NCBI RefSeq assembly: GCF_020882245.1 | Contig: NC_083598.1 | Coordinates: 72,607,714-72,671,713, forward strand | DNA length: 64,000 nucleotides | Direction: 5' to 3' | DNA from: Rhopalosiphum padi | Lineage: Eukaryota; Arthropoda; Insecta; Hemiptera; Aphididae | In this document: in pieces, positions 29,450 to 50,123 of the stretch | Layout of the letters: the number at the start of each line of letters is the position of its first letter | How positions within the stretch are numbered: position 1 is the stretch's first letter | Notes under the pieces: generated by a model | The model's database searches: none | The model's input: only the letters and a program-made list of their open reading frames with translations | What the model was told of the DNA's origin: nothing | Program-made: the position numbers and the translations under genes

Positions 29450-30631
29450 CTATAAAACTTCAACTAATGTGCTGATTAAATGTAATTTAAATTTATAGTA
29501 AAATTTTAATGTTTAAGAAATCTATGTTGGTGTTCTTTTATTTTTGAATTTAAATTAATTTGAAATTTTATATTCATAATTTATCAGTTAAAAATGTAAA
29601 CATGAACTAAAAAGATTATAGTATATTGCAGTTTAACTTTCTGTTCGGTGGCCACCTTTTTAATTCCTCACTCTCTTTTATAAGAAAGTTAAACAGCACA
29701 ATAACTATAAAAAAATATAAATTTAAACATACACAAAGACGAACTAGCTTTGTGATAAGAAAAAAAAATTGAAAAAATTGGTAATTTATCAACGTATTAT
29801 TAAAATAAAAAGAACACCTAAAACCGTAGTACAGTATATTATCTGAAAAAAAAACCATAAAAATTAAATATAATTTAAGTAAATATTCATAATATACTGT
29901 ACTACTGTTCAAAAAATTATATTATTAAACAAACACAGCCTTGCGACACTTATTTGTGTTATTCAGATGAGCTTCTTAATGATACTGCCAATCGTCCTCC
30001 GGGTTATAGCGTAATTATTTCACTTTTTTTGTTTTTCCGATATTATGGCAAGATCTGAAATTTTTTGTTTTATTTTACTATTTACCACCCAAAGTAACAA
30101 ATTGATCCATATTTGCTACAAGAATTTATGACAAACAAAAAGTAAACTACATAATTGTAAGATCATTATACATTTTTCGCTACGTCCACGTCCAGGATCT
30201 AAGGTGTACTATTCTACTACTATTCTAATATAATATAATCGCGAATAATACATGGTTGTTATTTCTCACAATTTTTTTCTACTATAACTAATGAGTAAAA
30301 TAAGTAGGCATTGTGTACTATTTTTTCATTAGACCCTGGAGAATAAAATATGCGTCTACATCAATTACATCGTCCGACTAGCGCGGATTGTTCACATAAA
30401 TTTGTATATTTTATTTTAAGTTTAAAAAATAATTTTAATCCCAAAAAAGAAAATAAAAAAAAACTTACTTAAGCGTCGACTGTTCCCGTGAAACCGAGTT
30501 GTGTCAATCTTCAGACTATACGGAGTAGTGCACCGCCGCCGAAGAAACTGCAAATTTTCTTCATATCGATCTTCAATCGTGATTCTAAATGAGAATAAAC
30601 AGCACGAAATTAAAATGAGAGTACTTGTCAT
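29315..30631 (-). CDS. Unrecognised candidate gene, possible secreted protein
   Basis: I do not recognise this protein. Two exons are supported. The first (30469-30631) opens with MTSTLILISCCLFSF, a signal-peptide-like start, continues through LQFLRRRCTTPYSLKIDTTR, and ends at a consensus donor GTAAGT. The last (29315-29449) follows a TTTTATAG acceptor, encodes 44 residues beginning EPNIWLDHGLPTDGEFVIEL, and ends in a serine/lysine tail before TGA. The phases do not match directly (exon 1 ends in phase 1; the terminal exon reads best in phase 0). So either an unseen exon lies between them, or the exons belong to different transcripts. A weak candidate for the missing exon lies near 29.65-29.70 kb. 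The neighbourhood is a repeat array with decayed copies of the first exon. Orphan status and secretion are inferences. Confidence 0.4.
30044..30130 (+). pseudogene. Signal-peptide exon remnant, array copy 1
   Basis: Opens MARSEIFCFILLFTTQSNK, a short basic start followed by a hydrophobic run, then meets a TGA after about 28 codons. A donor-like AAGGTGTAC follows at about 30202, at the place matching the donors of copies 2 and 3. The most diverged of the three copies. Function unknown. Confidence 0.45.
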
Positions 30632-32436
30632 GTACTTCAGTACTGTTCATTAAGACTATTATAGAATTGTTAATCGTCTTCGACGAATGTCATCGATTGT
30701 CGTATACCACAGATGACGAATATTATATAAATCTATGGTTTTTTTTTTATAGAACTCTTTGTGATATTATACGATCTTTTTTTCTATTTTAGCTATTTGA
30801 GTCATTTGACATATGAACGTAAAATTGAAACATTTAAACTATAGACCAAATCTTTATAGATATTGCAAAGTATTAATATTTTATTCTAATGAAAATGATT
30901 ACAAATTATTTAATTTAATCTATAAAAATAGTAAACTAAACAAAAATAATTATATTATTATATATATTTAAAAAAAAGAATTATGATTAATATCGTTATG
31001 TTTCTGAGTTATTATTTCTGCATTCTTTTGGTTTTAATCACGCATGTAAATTCTTACATGTAAACTTACATGTTACATATATATATCTGAAGACACCTAT
31101 CATAATAGAAACAAATTCATACATTTCCTTTATTATGGTTTCATGTAACAAATAGTACCTAGTCAATGCTTTGAGGAATTCAATTTTCAGTACCATTTTA
31201 CAAAATAATCAAAAATTACATTAAATTAAAGATAAAGAAGTAATTATATTACAGTGTTGGTTTATACATTAGTGATTAAGTTTATTACTGTAATTAGTGT
31301 GTGAAATTTGAATTTGAAAGAAACAGTCAGTCAACCTTCATTAATAAGTATAATTTTGATGTATTATGACTTATAATATTATATGTTGATTGATATTGCT
31401 AAGTATTTTATTTTATTTTTTTTTGTGTAAAGTTTGACAAGCTACATTTTTTCCGAAAACATTGCATTTATCATAATTATTATTATAATATTGTATAAAT
31501 AATAAATATAATTTATACCGTATTATATTTTTGTTATATACTTTTGAGTTAATAGGTACAACCCTTTCGTAAAATAATTTGAATAAATAATATCTTAAGA
31601 TTAATCTATACGTATGTCAAAAATGTCATTGTGTCCGTATAGTATAACATGTAAAAAAAACTTTTATGTCCCTACAAATAATGTTTTAAATAATAACAAA
31701 ATATCGTAAATATACATAATTTCAAAATATTTTGAAAAAATACTATTTGTAAGAAATACTCTCATAAGAATTTAATTAAACTAATTAAAGTTTTAAGTAT
31801 CTAAGATTATTCGTTTTTGAACTATAACAAAATATAAAAATTATTTGAGAAAAAATATTTATTTTTAGGGTGGGTGTATAATAAACATTTAATAAGTTAT
31901 AGGTATAATACTAAACTTCAAATAGTCATAAAAAATAATGTGACTTTTCAGTAAACATATTATTTTTGTTTTAGGTTAAAAAAACTAGTGAGAATTAGAG
32001 AATTAGTATATTAAATTTGTATATAAAAAGACAATATTATATAAATATCTGATGAAAAAATAATTTGAAAATTGTATAGATTTAGACAAAATTTGTCAAC
32101 ATTTTGATTTTAAACGTTTATAAAAATATAATATCGTGACTATACATTTTTTATTGCAGTAATTTAGTGACTGATGAGGAACATTGTATTAAATTTTAAA
32201 TCATATTTGCTATCACTGATTTTTATCGGCTTAAAAAAAAAAATTTAATTATTTAAAATTGTTAAAATGTTTTTATAATTATACAATGTATAGGAAATCA
32301 TAATGTAGACAGTTGGTAAAATTTTCAACATTCTATCTTCTATGATTAGAATTTTTGAACTAAAACTTATTAAATTAATTAATTTTGTCGAAATTATACA
32401 AGTATATAGCGTAATGATTTCAGTTTTTTCGATATT

Positions 32437-32728
32437 ATGACAAGATCTAAAATTGTTTATGTTATTTTACTATTAACCACCCAAAGTACTAAATATATCA
32501 TATTTGCTACAAGAATTCATAACAGATAAAAAAAAACTAAATAAATTTAAAATCAATATAGATTCATTGCTACGTCCAGAATCCAAGGTATAATTGACGA
32601 ATTTATTTTATTCTTAGCTATTTTTTAACTTTAACCTTTTAGAACTATCATGCCATATTCACAAATTAAAAACAGTTTGCGGATCAGACAAAAATAAAAA
32701 TTTTATATTCTTATATTATTTACTATGA
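32437..32728 (+). pseudogene. Two-exon secreted-peptide remnant, array copy 2
   Basis: Exon 1 (32437-32587) begins MTRSKIVYVILLLTTQS, a signal-peptide-like sequence, but an in-frame TAA follows at codon 31. Exon 2 (32643-32728) follows a TTTTAG acceptor and reads LSCHIHKLKTVCGSDKNK, then FIFLYYLL and TGA. The start frame and exon 2 frame agree through a phase-1 junction, so the two pieces formed one gene before stops arose. Two cysteines are visible in the mature part. Family not recognised. Confidence 0.45.
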
Positions 32729-32955
32729 AAAAAATTATTATCTAGAACTTTAAAATAATAAAATATTAAAAAAAAGATTTCATCGTTTAAGAATTTAAAA
32801 CGGGTCGTATACAATAACCCGCCGGTTGCCGACTATCGGAAATAGAATATAGGTCTAAGTAATCGGGGTGGCAGCTTGTACAAGTCAATAAATATTTATT
32901 TAAAGTATAAAAACTAATTTATTACTACCCTAAAATTATAAGAAAATTAACCTAC

Positions 32956-33130
32956 GTAAGTATCCTTCGACGCTTTTCGACGAAATAAAGCTGTGCCATA
33001 TTAAAGTTCAAACGTGCACCGTCACCGAAGAAATAGCTATATAGGTAGTTTATTTCTTCATTCGTCTTCTTTACGTTTCGGAATGGAATTATTGAAATAT
33101 TTTATGAAAATGAGAGTACTTGTGATGTAC
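32956..33130 (-). pseudogene. Decayed copy of the minus-strand small exon (copy 2)
   Basis: Corresponds to the exon at 30469-30631. The start ATG is changed to ATC, and stops interrupt the frame after the KRKEDE phrase and after CTFEL. The donor position is kept (GTAGGT), as is a TALFRRKASKDTY tail that aligns with the DTTRFHG tail of copy 1. Confidence 0.5.
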
Positions 33131-34737
33131 TGAAGGCTATTGTTTGACGACTGTTCAATAAAATTATTGGAATTGTTAATCGTTTTCTACAAATGACAAC
33201 GATTGTCGTTTGCCATGGATGTCGGATGATAAATATTATAATTTTTTTTTTTATAGTACTCTTTGTGATTTTATAGGATTTATTATTATATTTTAGCTCT
33301 TTGACATACGTAAAATTGAAACATATAAACTAGACCAAATCTTTATAGATATTGCAAAGTATTAATATTTTATTCTAATGAAGATGATAACAAATTATTT
33401 AATTTAATCTGTGAAAATAGTGAACTAAATAAAAATAATTATATTTTTAAGTATTAAAAAAAAAGAATTATGATCAATATCGTTATGTTTCTAAGTTATT
33501 ATTTCTGCATTATTTTGATTCTAATCACGCGCAGTGTTTTAACTTAATCTTACTTATCTATTACATTAGATGCAATTACCTCTGTCTGTAGATATTGTGT
33601 CTGAAGGCACCTATCATAATAGAAAAAATTCATAGATTTCGTTTATTGTGGTTTCTTGAAACAAATAGTACCTAGTCACTAGTCAATGCTTTAGTTAATC
33701 AATTTACTTTTTAAACTTAAAATAAAATATATTCATTTTTATGAAAAATCCGCTACCCGGATGATGTAATCGATGTAGACGCATATTTTATTAATTTATA
33801 TATAAATTATATAATATTGAACTTCAAACAGTCATAATATAAGTTTCCAGTGACCATTTTATTTTTGTTTTTGCATTAAAAAAACTAATGAGAATTTTTA
33901 TAAAACATTTTAAAATTGTAGATATAAAAAGAAAATATTTATATGAATACTAATGAAAAAAATAATTTGAACATTTTAAAAATTTTAAAAATTTGCAATA
34001 ATAAAAAAATACAGAACATTCTTTATATATATATAGTTTGAAAATATTTTTAAAATAATAACATAAATAAGAAATACTCTCATAAAAAATTAATTAAGAC
34101 TAAGTTATCGGTGTATAAGATTATTTGTTTTTAAACTATGTATAGTATTATAGTCTATAACACAATATAAAAATCGTTTTACAAGAAATAGTTTTTTTTG
34201 GGGATGAAAAATTAATACACAATAAGTCATAAAATATTGAACTTCAGTCGTAAAAAATAATGTGACTTTCCAGTAAACCTTTTATATTTGTTATATTTAA
34301 AAGAACTAATGAGAACTACTATATCAAATTTGTATATAAAAAGACAATATTATATAAATATCTCATGAAAAAATAATTTGAAAATTGTATAAATTTAGAC
34401 AAAATTTTGATTTTAAACGTTTAAAAAAATATAATATCATGACTATACATTTTTTATTGCAGTAATTTAGTGACTGATGAGGAACACTGTATTAAATTTT
34501 AAATCATATTTGTTATCAATAATTTTTATCGGCTTAAAAAAAAAATTAATTATTTAAAATTGTTAAAATTGTTTTTATAATTATACAATGTATAGGAAAT
34601 CATAATGTAGACAGTTGGTAAAATTTTCAACATTCTATCTTCTATGATTAGAATTTTTGAACTAAAACTTATTAAATTAATTAATTTTGTCGAAATTATA
34701 CAAGTAATAGCGTAATGATTCCAGTTTTTTCGATATT

Positions 34738-35029
34738 ATGACAAGATCTAAAATTGTTTATGTTATTTTACTATGAACCACTCAAAGTACTAAATATATC
34801 ATATTTGCTACAAGAATTCATAACAGATAAAAAAAAACTAAATAAATTTAAAATCAATATAGATTCATTGCTACGTCCAGGATCCAAGGTAATATTGACG
34901 AATTTATTTTATTCTTGGCTATTTTTTATCTTTAACCTTTTAGAACACTCATGCCATATTCACAAATTAAAAACAGTTTGCGGACCAGACAAAAATAAAA
35001 ATTTTATATTCTTAAATAATTTACTATGA
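34738..35029 (+). pseudogene. Two-exon secreted-peptide remnant, array copy 3
   Basis: Nearly identical to copy 2. Exon 1 (34738-34888) ends at a donor GTAATA; exon 2 (34944-35029) encodes HSCHIHKLKTVCGPDKNK and ends FIFLNNLL and TGA. The signal-peptide frame is interrupted by stops. A different frame is open for 91 codons (34754-35029), but only by reading through the intron, so I do not take it as the protein. Either the gene is dead in every copy or the true start exon lies elsewhere. Confidence 0.45.
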
Positions 35030-35256
35030 AAAAAAATATTATCTAGAACTTTAAAATAATAAAATATTAAAAAAAAGATTTCATCGTTTAAGAATTTAAA
35101 ACGGGTCGTATACAATAACCCGCCGGTTGCCAACTATCGGAAATAGAATATAGGTCTAAGTAATCGGGGTGGCAGCTTGTACAAGTCAATAAATATTTAT
35201 TTAAAGTATAAAAACTAATTTATTACTACCCTAAAATTATAAGAAAATTAACCTAC

Positions 35257-35415
35257 GTAAGTATCCTTCGACGCTTTTCGACGAAATCAAGCTGTGCCAT
35301 ATTAAAGTTCAAACGTGTACATCAGCCACCGAAGAAACAGCTAGCTCTTATTTCTTCATTCGTCTTCTTTGCGCTTCAGAATGAAATTATTGAAATTTTT
35401 TATGAAAATGAGAGC
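35257..35415 (-). pseudogene. Decayed copy of the minus-strand small exon (copy 3)
   Basis: Very similar to copy 2 but keeps the ATG (MTSALIFIKNF). An in-frame stop follows KRKEDE. The GTAGGT donor is kept. Confidence 0.5.
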
Positions 35416-36810
35416 ACTTGTCATGTACTGAAGGCTGTTGTTTGACGACTGTTCAATAAAATATTAGAATGGTTAATCGTCTCCTACAAATGACGACGAT
35501 TGATGTTTGCCATGGATGACAAATATTATAATAATATGATAGATCATATGTTTTTTTTTATAGAACTCTTTGTGATATTATAGGATTCATTTTTATATTT
35601 CAGCTGTCTTGCATACGAAACTTTTGGTATCTAATTAATTTCATACGTAAAACCATAATAATTGTATATCCTGAATTTTTTTTTAAATTATAATTTTATT
35701 ATTTCAATAGTTGTTTGGTAAAATTTCTCACCAACAAATAAGACCATCTTCGACCAGCATAATTTTACATTGTACACAATGTATTAATGCAATATACATT
35801 GAAAATTGGATTCAAATTATACAAATTCGTTATAGTGACATACTTAACCTAGTCTACATGTAGTATTGTAGTCACCTACTATAGTAGCTATACAGCAGTT
35901 TACGGGTGGGCTGTACTAAATGATTAATAATTTTAAAAATATTTAAAAGTTGAATCATTCAATTAATATTACATACTAAATAGTTAATAGATTATGATCT
36001 ACGTCTAATAAAGAAGGACTTACAAAATCAATAAAATTAATTTCTAAATACAAGTAGTTATTCACATTTGACTCGTTATATACACATGTGACTATATCAT
36101 TCCCGTTTCGGTACCGTCCTGTTTAGGAATAATACATATCTACTCATACTATTTATATAGGTTCTAATGTTAATATGTTCAGATAATTTGCGATATTAAT
36201 ATATATATATATATTTAATAAATGCATCTATTTATGGTATTATGCTATTGTTATTTTATCCTATAAGTGTATAGTCAAAATATTTTGAAAATTATAATAT
36301 GTATAAGAATTGCAAACATTAACATTTGGTGAAATTTTCAAATAACTACAGTTATTCGTTTTTAAATTACTACAAAAAAAACAAAAATCGGTTGAGCAGA
36401 AATAGTTATCACAGAAATATGAAATGAATATCTAATAATGTCATAAAAATTCAAAATTCAGACAATTATAAAAAAATATTAATGCGTCTTTTCAGAAAAC
36501 TTTTTATTTTTGTTAGGGATAAAAAAAACTTATATTAGTCAAGTACTCGGCCAGTTAAAAATGAAAAATGCTTTTCATACAATTAATATAAATATAAATT
36601 ATTTTATAAAATGGGTCCGGTAATATATTAATATGACGATTATGTATTTTTGGTCTCACGTATTTTATGCACCGTGCGTTCGGGAATAAAATATATGCAT
36701 ACGTATACGTCACCCGGCGTGTAGCAGATTGTCCGGTGCAATAAGTATGTATTTATTTTATGTCTAAAAAAGTAAATTAAAGCTCTAAAATTATAGAAAA
36801 TCAAACTCAC

Positions 36811-36960
36811 GTAAACATCGATTTTTTTTTGTGAAACTTAGTTGTGTCATATTTGATGTCCACATGTTCAGTAACCACATCGCCGACGCAGGAACACCTT
36901 TCCTCGTCCGTCTTTACCACGTTTCGAATTGCAGATATTGAGATATTTCATAAAAATAAG
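36811..36960 (-). pseudogene. Diverged copy of the minus-strand small exon (copy 4)
   Basis: On the minus strand this copy has an open frame ending KYDTTKFHKKKIDVY at a consensus donor GTGAGT, which aligns with KIDTTRFHG of copy 1. Another frame has the FLRRRC phrase of copy 1 followed by a stop, so a frameshift separates the copies. Could be a live exon of another family member whose other exons were not found. Confidence 0.4.
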
Positions 36961-37140
36961 CTGAACAGAACGGCATATGCGTGTAAAATGTTATATATAT
37001 TAAAGTACGGTTTAACCATTTGTACGTCTATTTTTTCTCCGTTAAAGTTATTATAACCGTCAATCGTCTCCGACGAATAGCGAAGATTGATGATTACCAT
37101 AGATAATATATTAATATGATATAGATCCATATCCATAGAT

Positions 37141-37828
37141 TATATACTGTATTATTATGTTGTAATATTATTATTAGCCAGACATTTAAATTTATTCGGG
37201 AGTCTGCCGTTCGAGAGACTCAATTGTGTACTTATACAAATTTTATATGCATGACATGGCGGAGGGCGGGGTAGATTGTATTGATGTTGTTCAGGACATT
37301 GAGACTAGACTCAATAGACTCATTCAAAGTTTCTGCCATTGGCATCGCATAAATTAGTAATTAGTTGTTGTTATCGATATTTTTCGCCCGTATTATTATT
37401 GAATGACACTCGTCTTCTCATTATTAATGTAAAAATATTATAATATTATCAATAATCAATATTAATATCGAAAACTATCATAATTATTTTCCAAATAGAC
37501 AAAAATATTAAATTATAGGTACTACAATTTTCTTCAAACTTTTTTATTGCTTTACTACCTTTTTTTATGGTAAGTCCGCCATCTCAAAGACCCATGACGA
37601 GCCGCCACTGCAGGTGTTAATAAATTTATGGCATAAACAGCTTAAAACTAATCTACATAATATTTTGAATACTTCTCTGTTAGTGTTAAATAATAATACA
37701 CGAATTGGTGTCTTTAAATAATATTTTTGTAATAACTTAAAACAAAATAGATAATTATACCTATATAATCGTTATTTTTCGTTAAAATATACAGTTTTGT
37801 CAATATTCAAATTTGGTATATGTACTAA
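37141..37828. other. Spacer with single transposon-end relics
   Basis: No gene seen. A hAT-like end (complement of CAGTGGCGGCTCGTCATGGG) lies at about 37592-37611 without a partner that I could find. A GGGAGTCTGCCGTTCGAGAG phrase lies at about 37198. Confidence 0.5.
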
Positions 37829-38054
37829 CAGTAGCGCCGAACACGGGTATGAACTGGGGAAAATTCACCAGAAATATTTATGGGTGAGTGGGTGATAATC
37901 AAAAATAGTTTGTTATGCAGTATCTTGTATGTACCTATATAGTTAGAAATAAATATAGTACCATTTTATCGTAACTAACTAAACATTTTTTTAGTAGGTG
38001 GGTCTAACACCAGCATTTTTTTTCCCTAACATGAAATATAGATCGGCGCCACTG
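37829..38054. mobile_element. Short hAT-like MITE (CAGTAGCGCCGA ends)
   Basis: A 226-bp element whose left end CAGTAGCGCCGA matches the complement of the right end, CAGTGGCGCCGA, at 11 of 12 bases. No coding capacity. The flanking 8-mers do not match well, so the insertion is old or the class is different. Confidence 0.55.
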
Positions 38055-38596
38055 GACTTACGAATAACCTCTGAGACTGGGAGTGAGAATATGAATAAAG
38101 TTAAAACTTTTAAGCAATAATAATAATATAATAGTAGCTATAGCTAGTTATATAGTTGTACTAATAGTTATATAGGTTTCTGATTAATATAAAAAAGACA
38201 TAAGATGATGACCAGACATGAGTTATGGCTATTTTAACTGAGAAGTGAAATGTTCAGTAACTTCAGTTACTAAATTTTAATTTTTTATTAGATGTATAAA
38301 CAAAACCGAACATTATGAAAGCTTTATTTATGAAATAATTTATGCGTGTATTATTAAAACATTAGGTTATAATAATAGAAAATTTTTTTTAATTGTCTAT
38401 TAAACAAAAATCATATGGTTTATGCTAGATAACAACTGTTATACTAGTGTTACTACGATGTAATAACGTAAAAGCATTTAAATACATTGATAATTAAAAA
38501 TTAATAATACTAATTATAAAATTAATTAATTTGTAAAATCCTTATGATTATTTTAATCCCCCATCAATTGTATCCTCTTGCGTCAGTTAGTCACCG

Positions 38597-38625
38597 GGAT
38601 CTAGCTGTCGAGGGATCTATGTGAC
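38597..38625 (+). promoter_or_regulatory. 29-bp motif shared with WARS2 upstream region
   Basis: Reads GGATCTA...GTCGAGGGATCTATGTGAC about 350 bp upstream of the TFIIS start codon. The matching copy at 27644-27672 is upstream of WARS2 in the same gene-relative orientation. Confidence 0.4.
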
Positions 38626-38976
38626 TGTTCACCGTTTGATACAGTGCATGCTTTGGTGATCTCTCGTATGTTGGTATCACTGTTTACGAAATACCTGCTT
38701 GCGTCCAATTTTTATCATCAAACAATTTTTTTTTTCTATTTCAAGTTTCATTCTTCATTTTAATAATAATTGTTTTGGAGGGTACACGCCGCCGCCGTGT
38801 TTGTTTATAATCTTATATTATATTTCCTTTAGTTTGTAACGTGTGTCTACAATATTACGTATAATACCCACACTATTTTTTAAGCACGCACGGTATTAAA
38901 TCGACTTTTCAGACATCGAAGTTTGGTAAGGTTACTTGTTAATGAACACTGTTTGATTACCAATTTCATCTTCACA

Positions 38977-39846
38977 ATGTCGGTTGAAAAAGATATAATT
39001 AAAATTCAAAACAAATTACAAAACATGTCTGATGAAAATGCTGATCAAAGCCAAGCCCTTGATTTATTGAAAGCTCTTAAAGAACTGCCGATCACACTGG
39101 ACATACTTACCAAGACTCGAGTAGGAATGACTGTCAATTCATTCCGAAAAAGCTGCAAAGATGAAGAAGTAATTACGTTTTCAAAAGCATTGATTAAAAA
39201 TTGGAAAAAATTATTAAGTGGTGACAAGTCTGTGCCTCAAGAACCAAAGAAAGATAAAAAAGAGCGCAAAAAATCAGAGGAAAGGGAGCAAAAAATAGAT
39301 TCAAAGAAAGATACGCCAAAACCAGTAGTATTTCCAACACCATCGACAACAGATGCGATTCGTCTTAAATGTCGTGATTTATTAATCACTGCATTGAAAA
39401 CTGAAGACGATGAACTTGGAGGTTGTGCCTCGATTGAAGAACTGGCTGATGAACTAGAAGATGCTATTTATTCTGAGTTTAAAAACACTGATGCTCGTTA
39501 CAAAAACAGAGTAAGAAGTAGATACTCAAATCTAAGAGATGCTAAAAACCCACAACTAAGAAGCAATTTCATTGCTGGAGCTATTACTCCTGCTCAATTA
39601 GCTAAAATGACTGCTGAAGAGATGGCCAGTAACGAGATGAAAACATTGAGAAATAGACTCATCAAAGAATCTATAGATGATGCTCAATTGGCGACTGTAC
39701 AGGGAACTTCAACTGATTTATTGAAATGTGGTAAATGTAAGAAACGAAATTGTACTTACAACCAAATCCAGACAAGAAGTGCCGATGAACCAATGACAAC
39801 CTTTGTTATGTGCAATGAATGTGGTAACAGATGGAAATTTTGTTAG
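38977..39846 (+). CDS. TfIIS: Transcription elongation factor TFIIS
   Basis: TFIIS inserts its zinc ribbon into the Pol II funnel and triggers cleavage of backtracked RNA. The single open exon encodes 289 residues from [12 protein letters not shown]. Domain I (LW/TFIIS-N) spans about 1-82 and includes [12 protein letters not shown] and [10 protein letters not shown] lysine/glutamate linker runs to about 118. Domain II spans about 122-245. The zinc ribbon (about 248-289) has C251, C254, C279 and C282 and the catalytic RSADEP loop at 267-272. The frame is open upstream to 38923 but has no earlier ATG. A four-codon upstream ORF sits at 38942-38956. The gene has no intron although all other conserved genes here are intron-rich. 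Confidence 0.96.
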   Translation: MSVEKDIIKIQNKLQNMSDENADQSQALDLLKALKELPITLDILTKTRVGMTVNSFRKSCKDEEVITFSKALIKNWKKLLSGDKSVPQEPKKDKKERKKSEEREQKIDSKKDTPKPVVFPTPSTTDAIRLKCRDLLITALKTEDDELGGCASIEELADELEDAIYSEFKNTDARYKNRVRSRYSNLRDAKNPQLRSNFIAGAITPAQLAKMTAEEMASNEMKTLRNRLIKESIDDAQLATVQGTSTDLLKCGKCKKRNCTYNQIQTRSADEPMTTFVMCNECGNRWKFC

Positions 39847-40057
39847 ATTAATTATAGAAATATTTAATTTAGGTTTTGTTGGAGCACCTAATATGTATAA
39901 TAATTGTATTTTTTCTTCATTTTTTACTTTAAAAAAAAAAAATTGAAGTTTATATGCCTACAAATTCATTATTCACTAATAGAACTTTTTTTAGTATTTA
40001 AAGAAAACTCATTTGTGAGATCGGTTTTATGTACCTATGACTTATATTTAATACATA

Positions 40058-40063
40058 AATAAA
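40058..40063 (+). terminator. Poly(A) signal downstream of TFIIS
   Basis: AATAAA about 210 bp after the TFIIS stop. The A/T-rich context makes chance matches likely. Confidence 0.4.
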
Positions 40064-40610
40064 TTTATATTATTGAGTGTGACTTTAAAATTTTTATATT
40101 TTTATAACTTAAGAATACAATAACCATAAATATTTTTAGTCAAAATTGGTTGAGTGTATAAAAAGCTTTACACTGATTATATAATTAATGCCTATTCGTG
40201 ATAAATTTTAATAAATTATTTAAAATGAAACATATAATTTTGATCTTACTTCAAATTAGCAATTTAAAATAATAATGTATATGTATATGTATATCGTATA
40301 TAATGAATTATGTTAAGCTCTTATTATAATGATTTTTTAATTTATTTTTTATAAGTTTAAATGTACTGTATTTTGCATACTACCTAAAATATTGAAATGT
40401 ATTCAGTAAAAATCTTTTTATTTTCTGAAACATTGAAAATTAATTATTACTTAAAAACTTATAATATAATTATTCATAATAATTTCATGTTATTGCCAAT
40501 ATATATATATAAATATTATAATTTATAACTAATAATAATAAAGAAAAAATTGCATTGGCTAGTAATTCACTTTCAAAATAAACTTATACTTTTTATATAT
40601 ATTATTTTAT

Positions 40611-40831
40611 TCCTGAGATTCACAAACTTTTTTTGACTTGTACGGAGAATCAGTCATGTATCTCTAATGACTATATAACTATTCAAAATTGCAATACATT
40701 TGTAACAATTAAAATATATAAAAATAATTTATTTATATTTAATATTAACATACATAGAACACAAAATAATAATATTAATATTCCGTACTACTACCTCACG
40801 GTCTTTTGCAGTTTGAGAACCACTGGTTTAT
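40611..40831. mobile_element. hAT-type MITE relic between TFIIS and ClC copy 1
   Basis: The right end is the complement of CAGTGGTTCTCAAACTGCAA, a common hAT terminus. The left end CCTGAGATTCACAAACTTTT is a degenerate match. An open frame across it (40633-40905, plus) is isoleucine/asparagine-rich and not supported as a gene. Confidence 0.55.
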
Positions 40832-40987
40832 ATAAAAATTTAAATAAATTGACATTTGTTAAAAAAATAAAATATAGAATGTCAAACAAGTTTGATAAAA
40901 TATAATAATTAATATACAATAATGAACGAAAAGTTCTAAATTATTAGAATATATATTATTAGGTTAATTTTACTGTAAGAAAAGTTA

Positions 40988-50123
<9,136 letters not shown>

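Larger units (their letters stand above)
29940..37140. repeat. Tandem array of about 2.3-kb units, four partial copies
   Basis: The plus-strand signal-peptide exon recurs at 30044, 32437 and 34738. The minus-strand small exon recurs at 30469-30631, 32956-33130, 35257-35415 and 36811-36960. The two middle units (about 31.74-34.05 and 34.06-35.65 kb) are the most alike: 32.04-33.01 kb and 34.35-35.30 kb match over almost every base. The outer units are more diverged. A short inverted copy also exists: 33745-33795 is the complement of about 30345-30395. Phrases around GTGACTTTTCAGTAAAC recur near 31.94, 33.85, 34.26 and 36.49 kb. The array grew by repeated unequal duplication. Confidence 0.85.

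Noticed and set aside
34754..35029. 91-codon open frame in array copy 3
   Set aside because: It reads through a spliced intron in a frame different from the signal-peptide start; the two-exon interpretation explains both the donor/acceptor pair and similarity to copy 2.
28900..37140. CRISPR-like or satellite reading of the tandem repeats
   Set aside because: Units are long (199 bp and about 2.3 kb), contain exon-like pieces with splice sites, and show no short repeat/unique spacer pattern; the context is eukaryotic.
40633..40905. 90-codon asparagine/isoleucine-rich frame
   Set aside because: It overlaps a hAT-like MITE relic and is A/T-driven low complexity.
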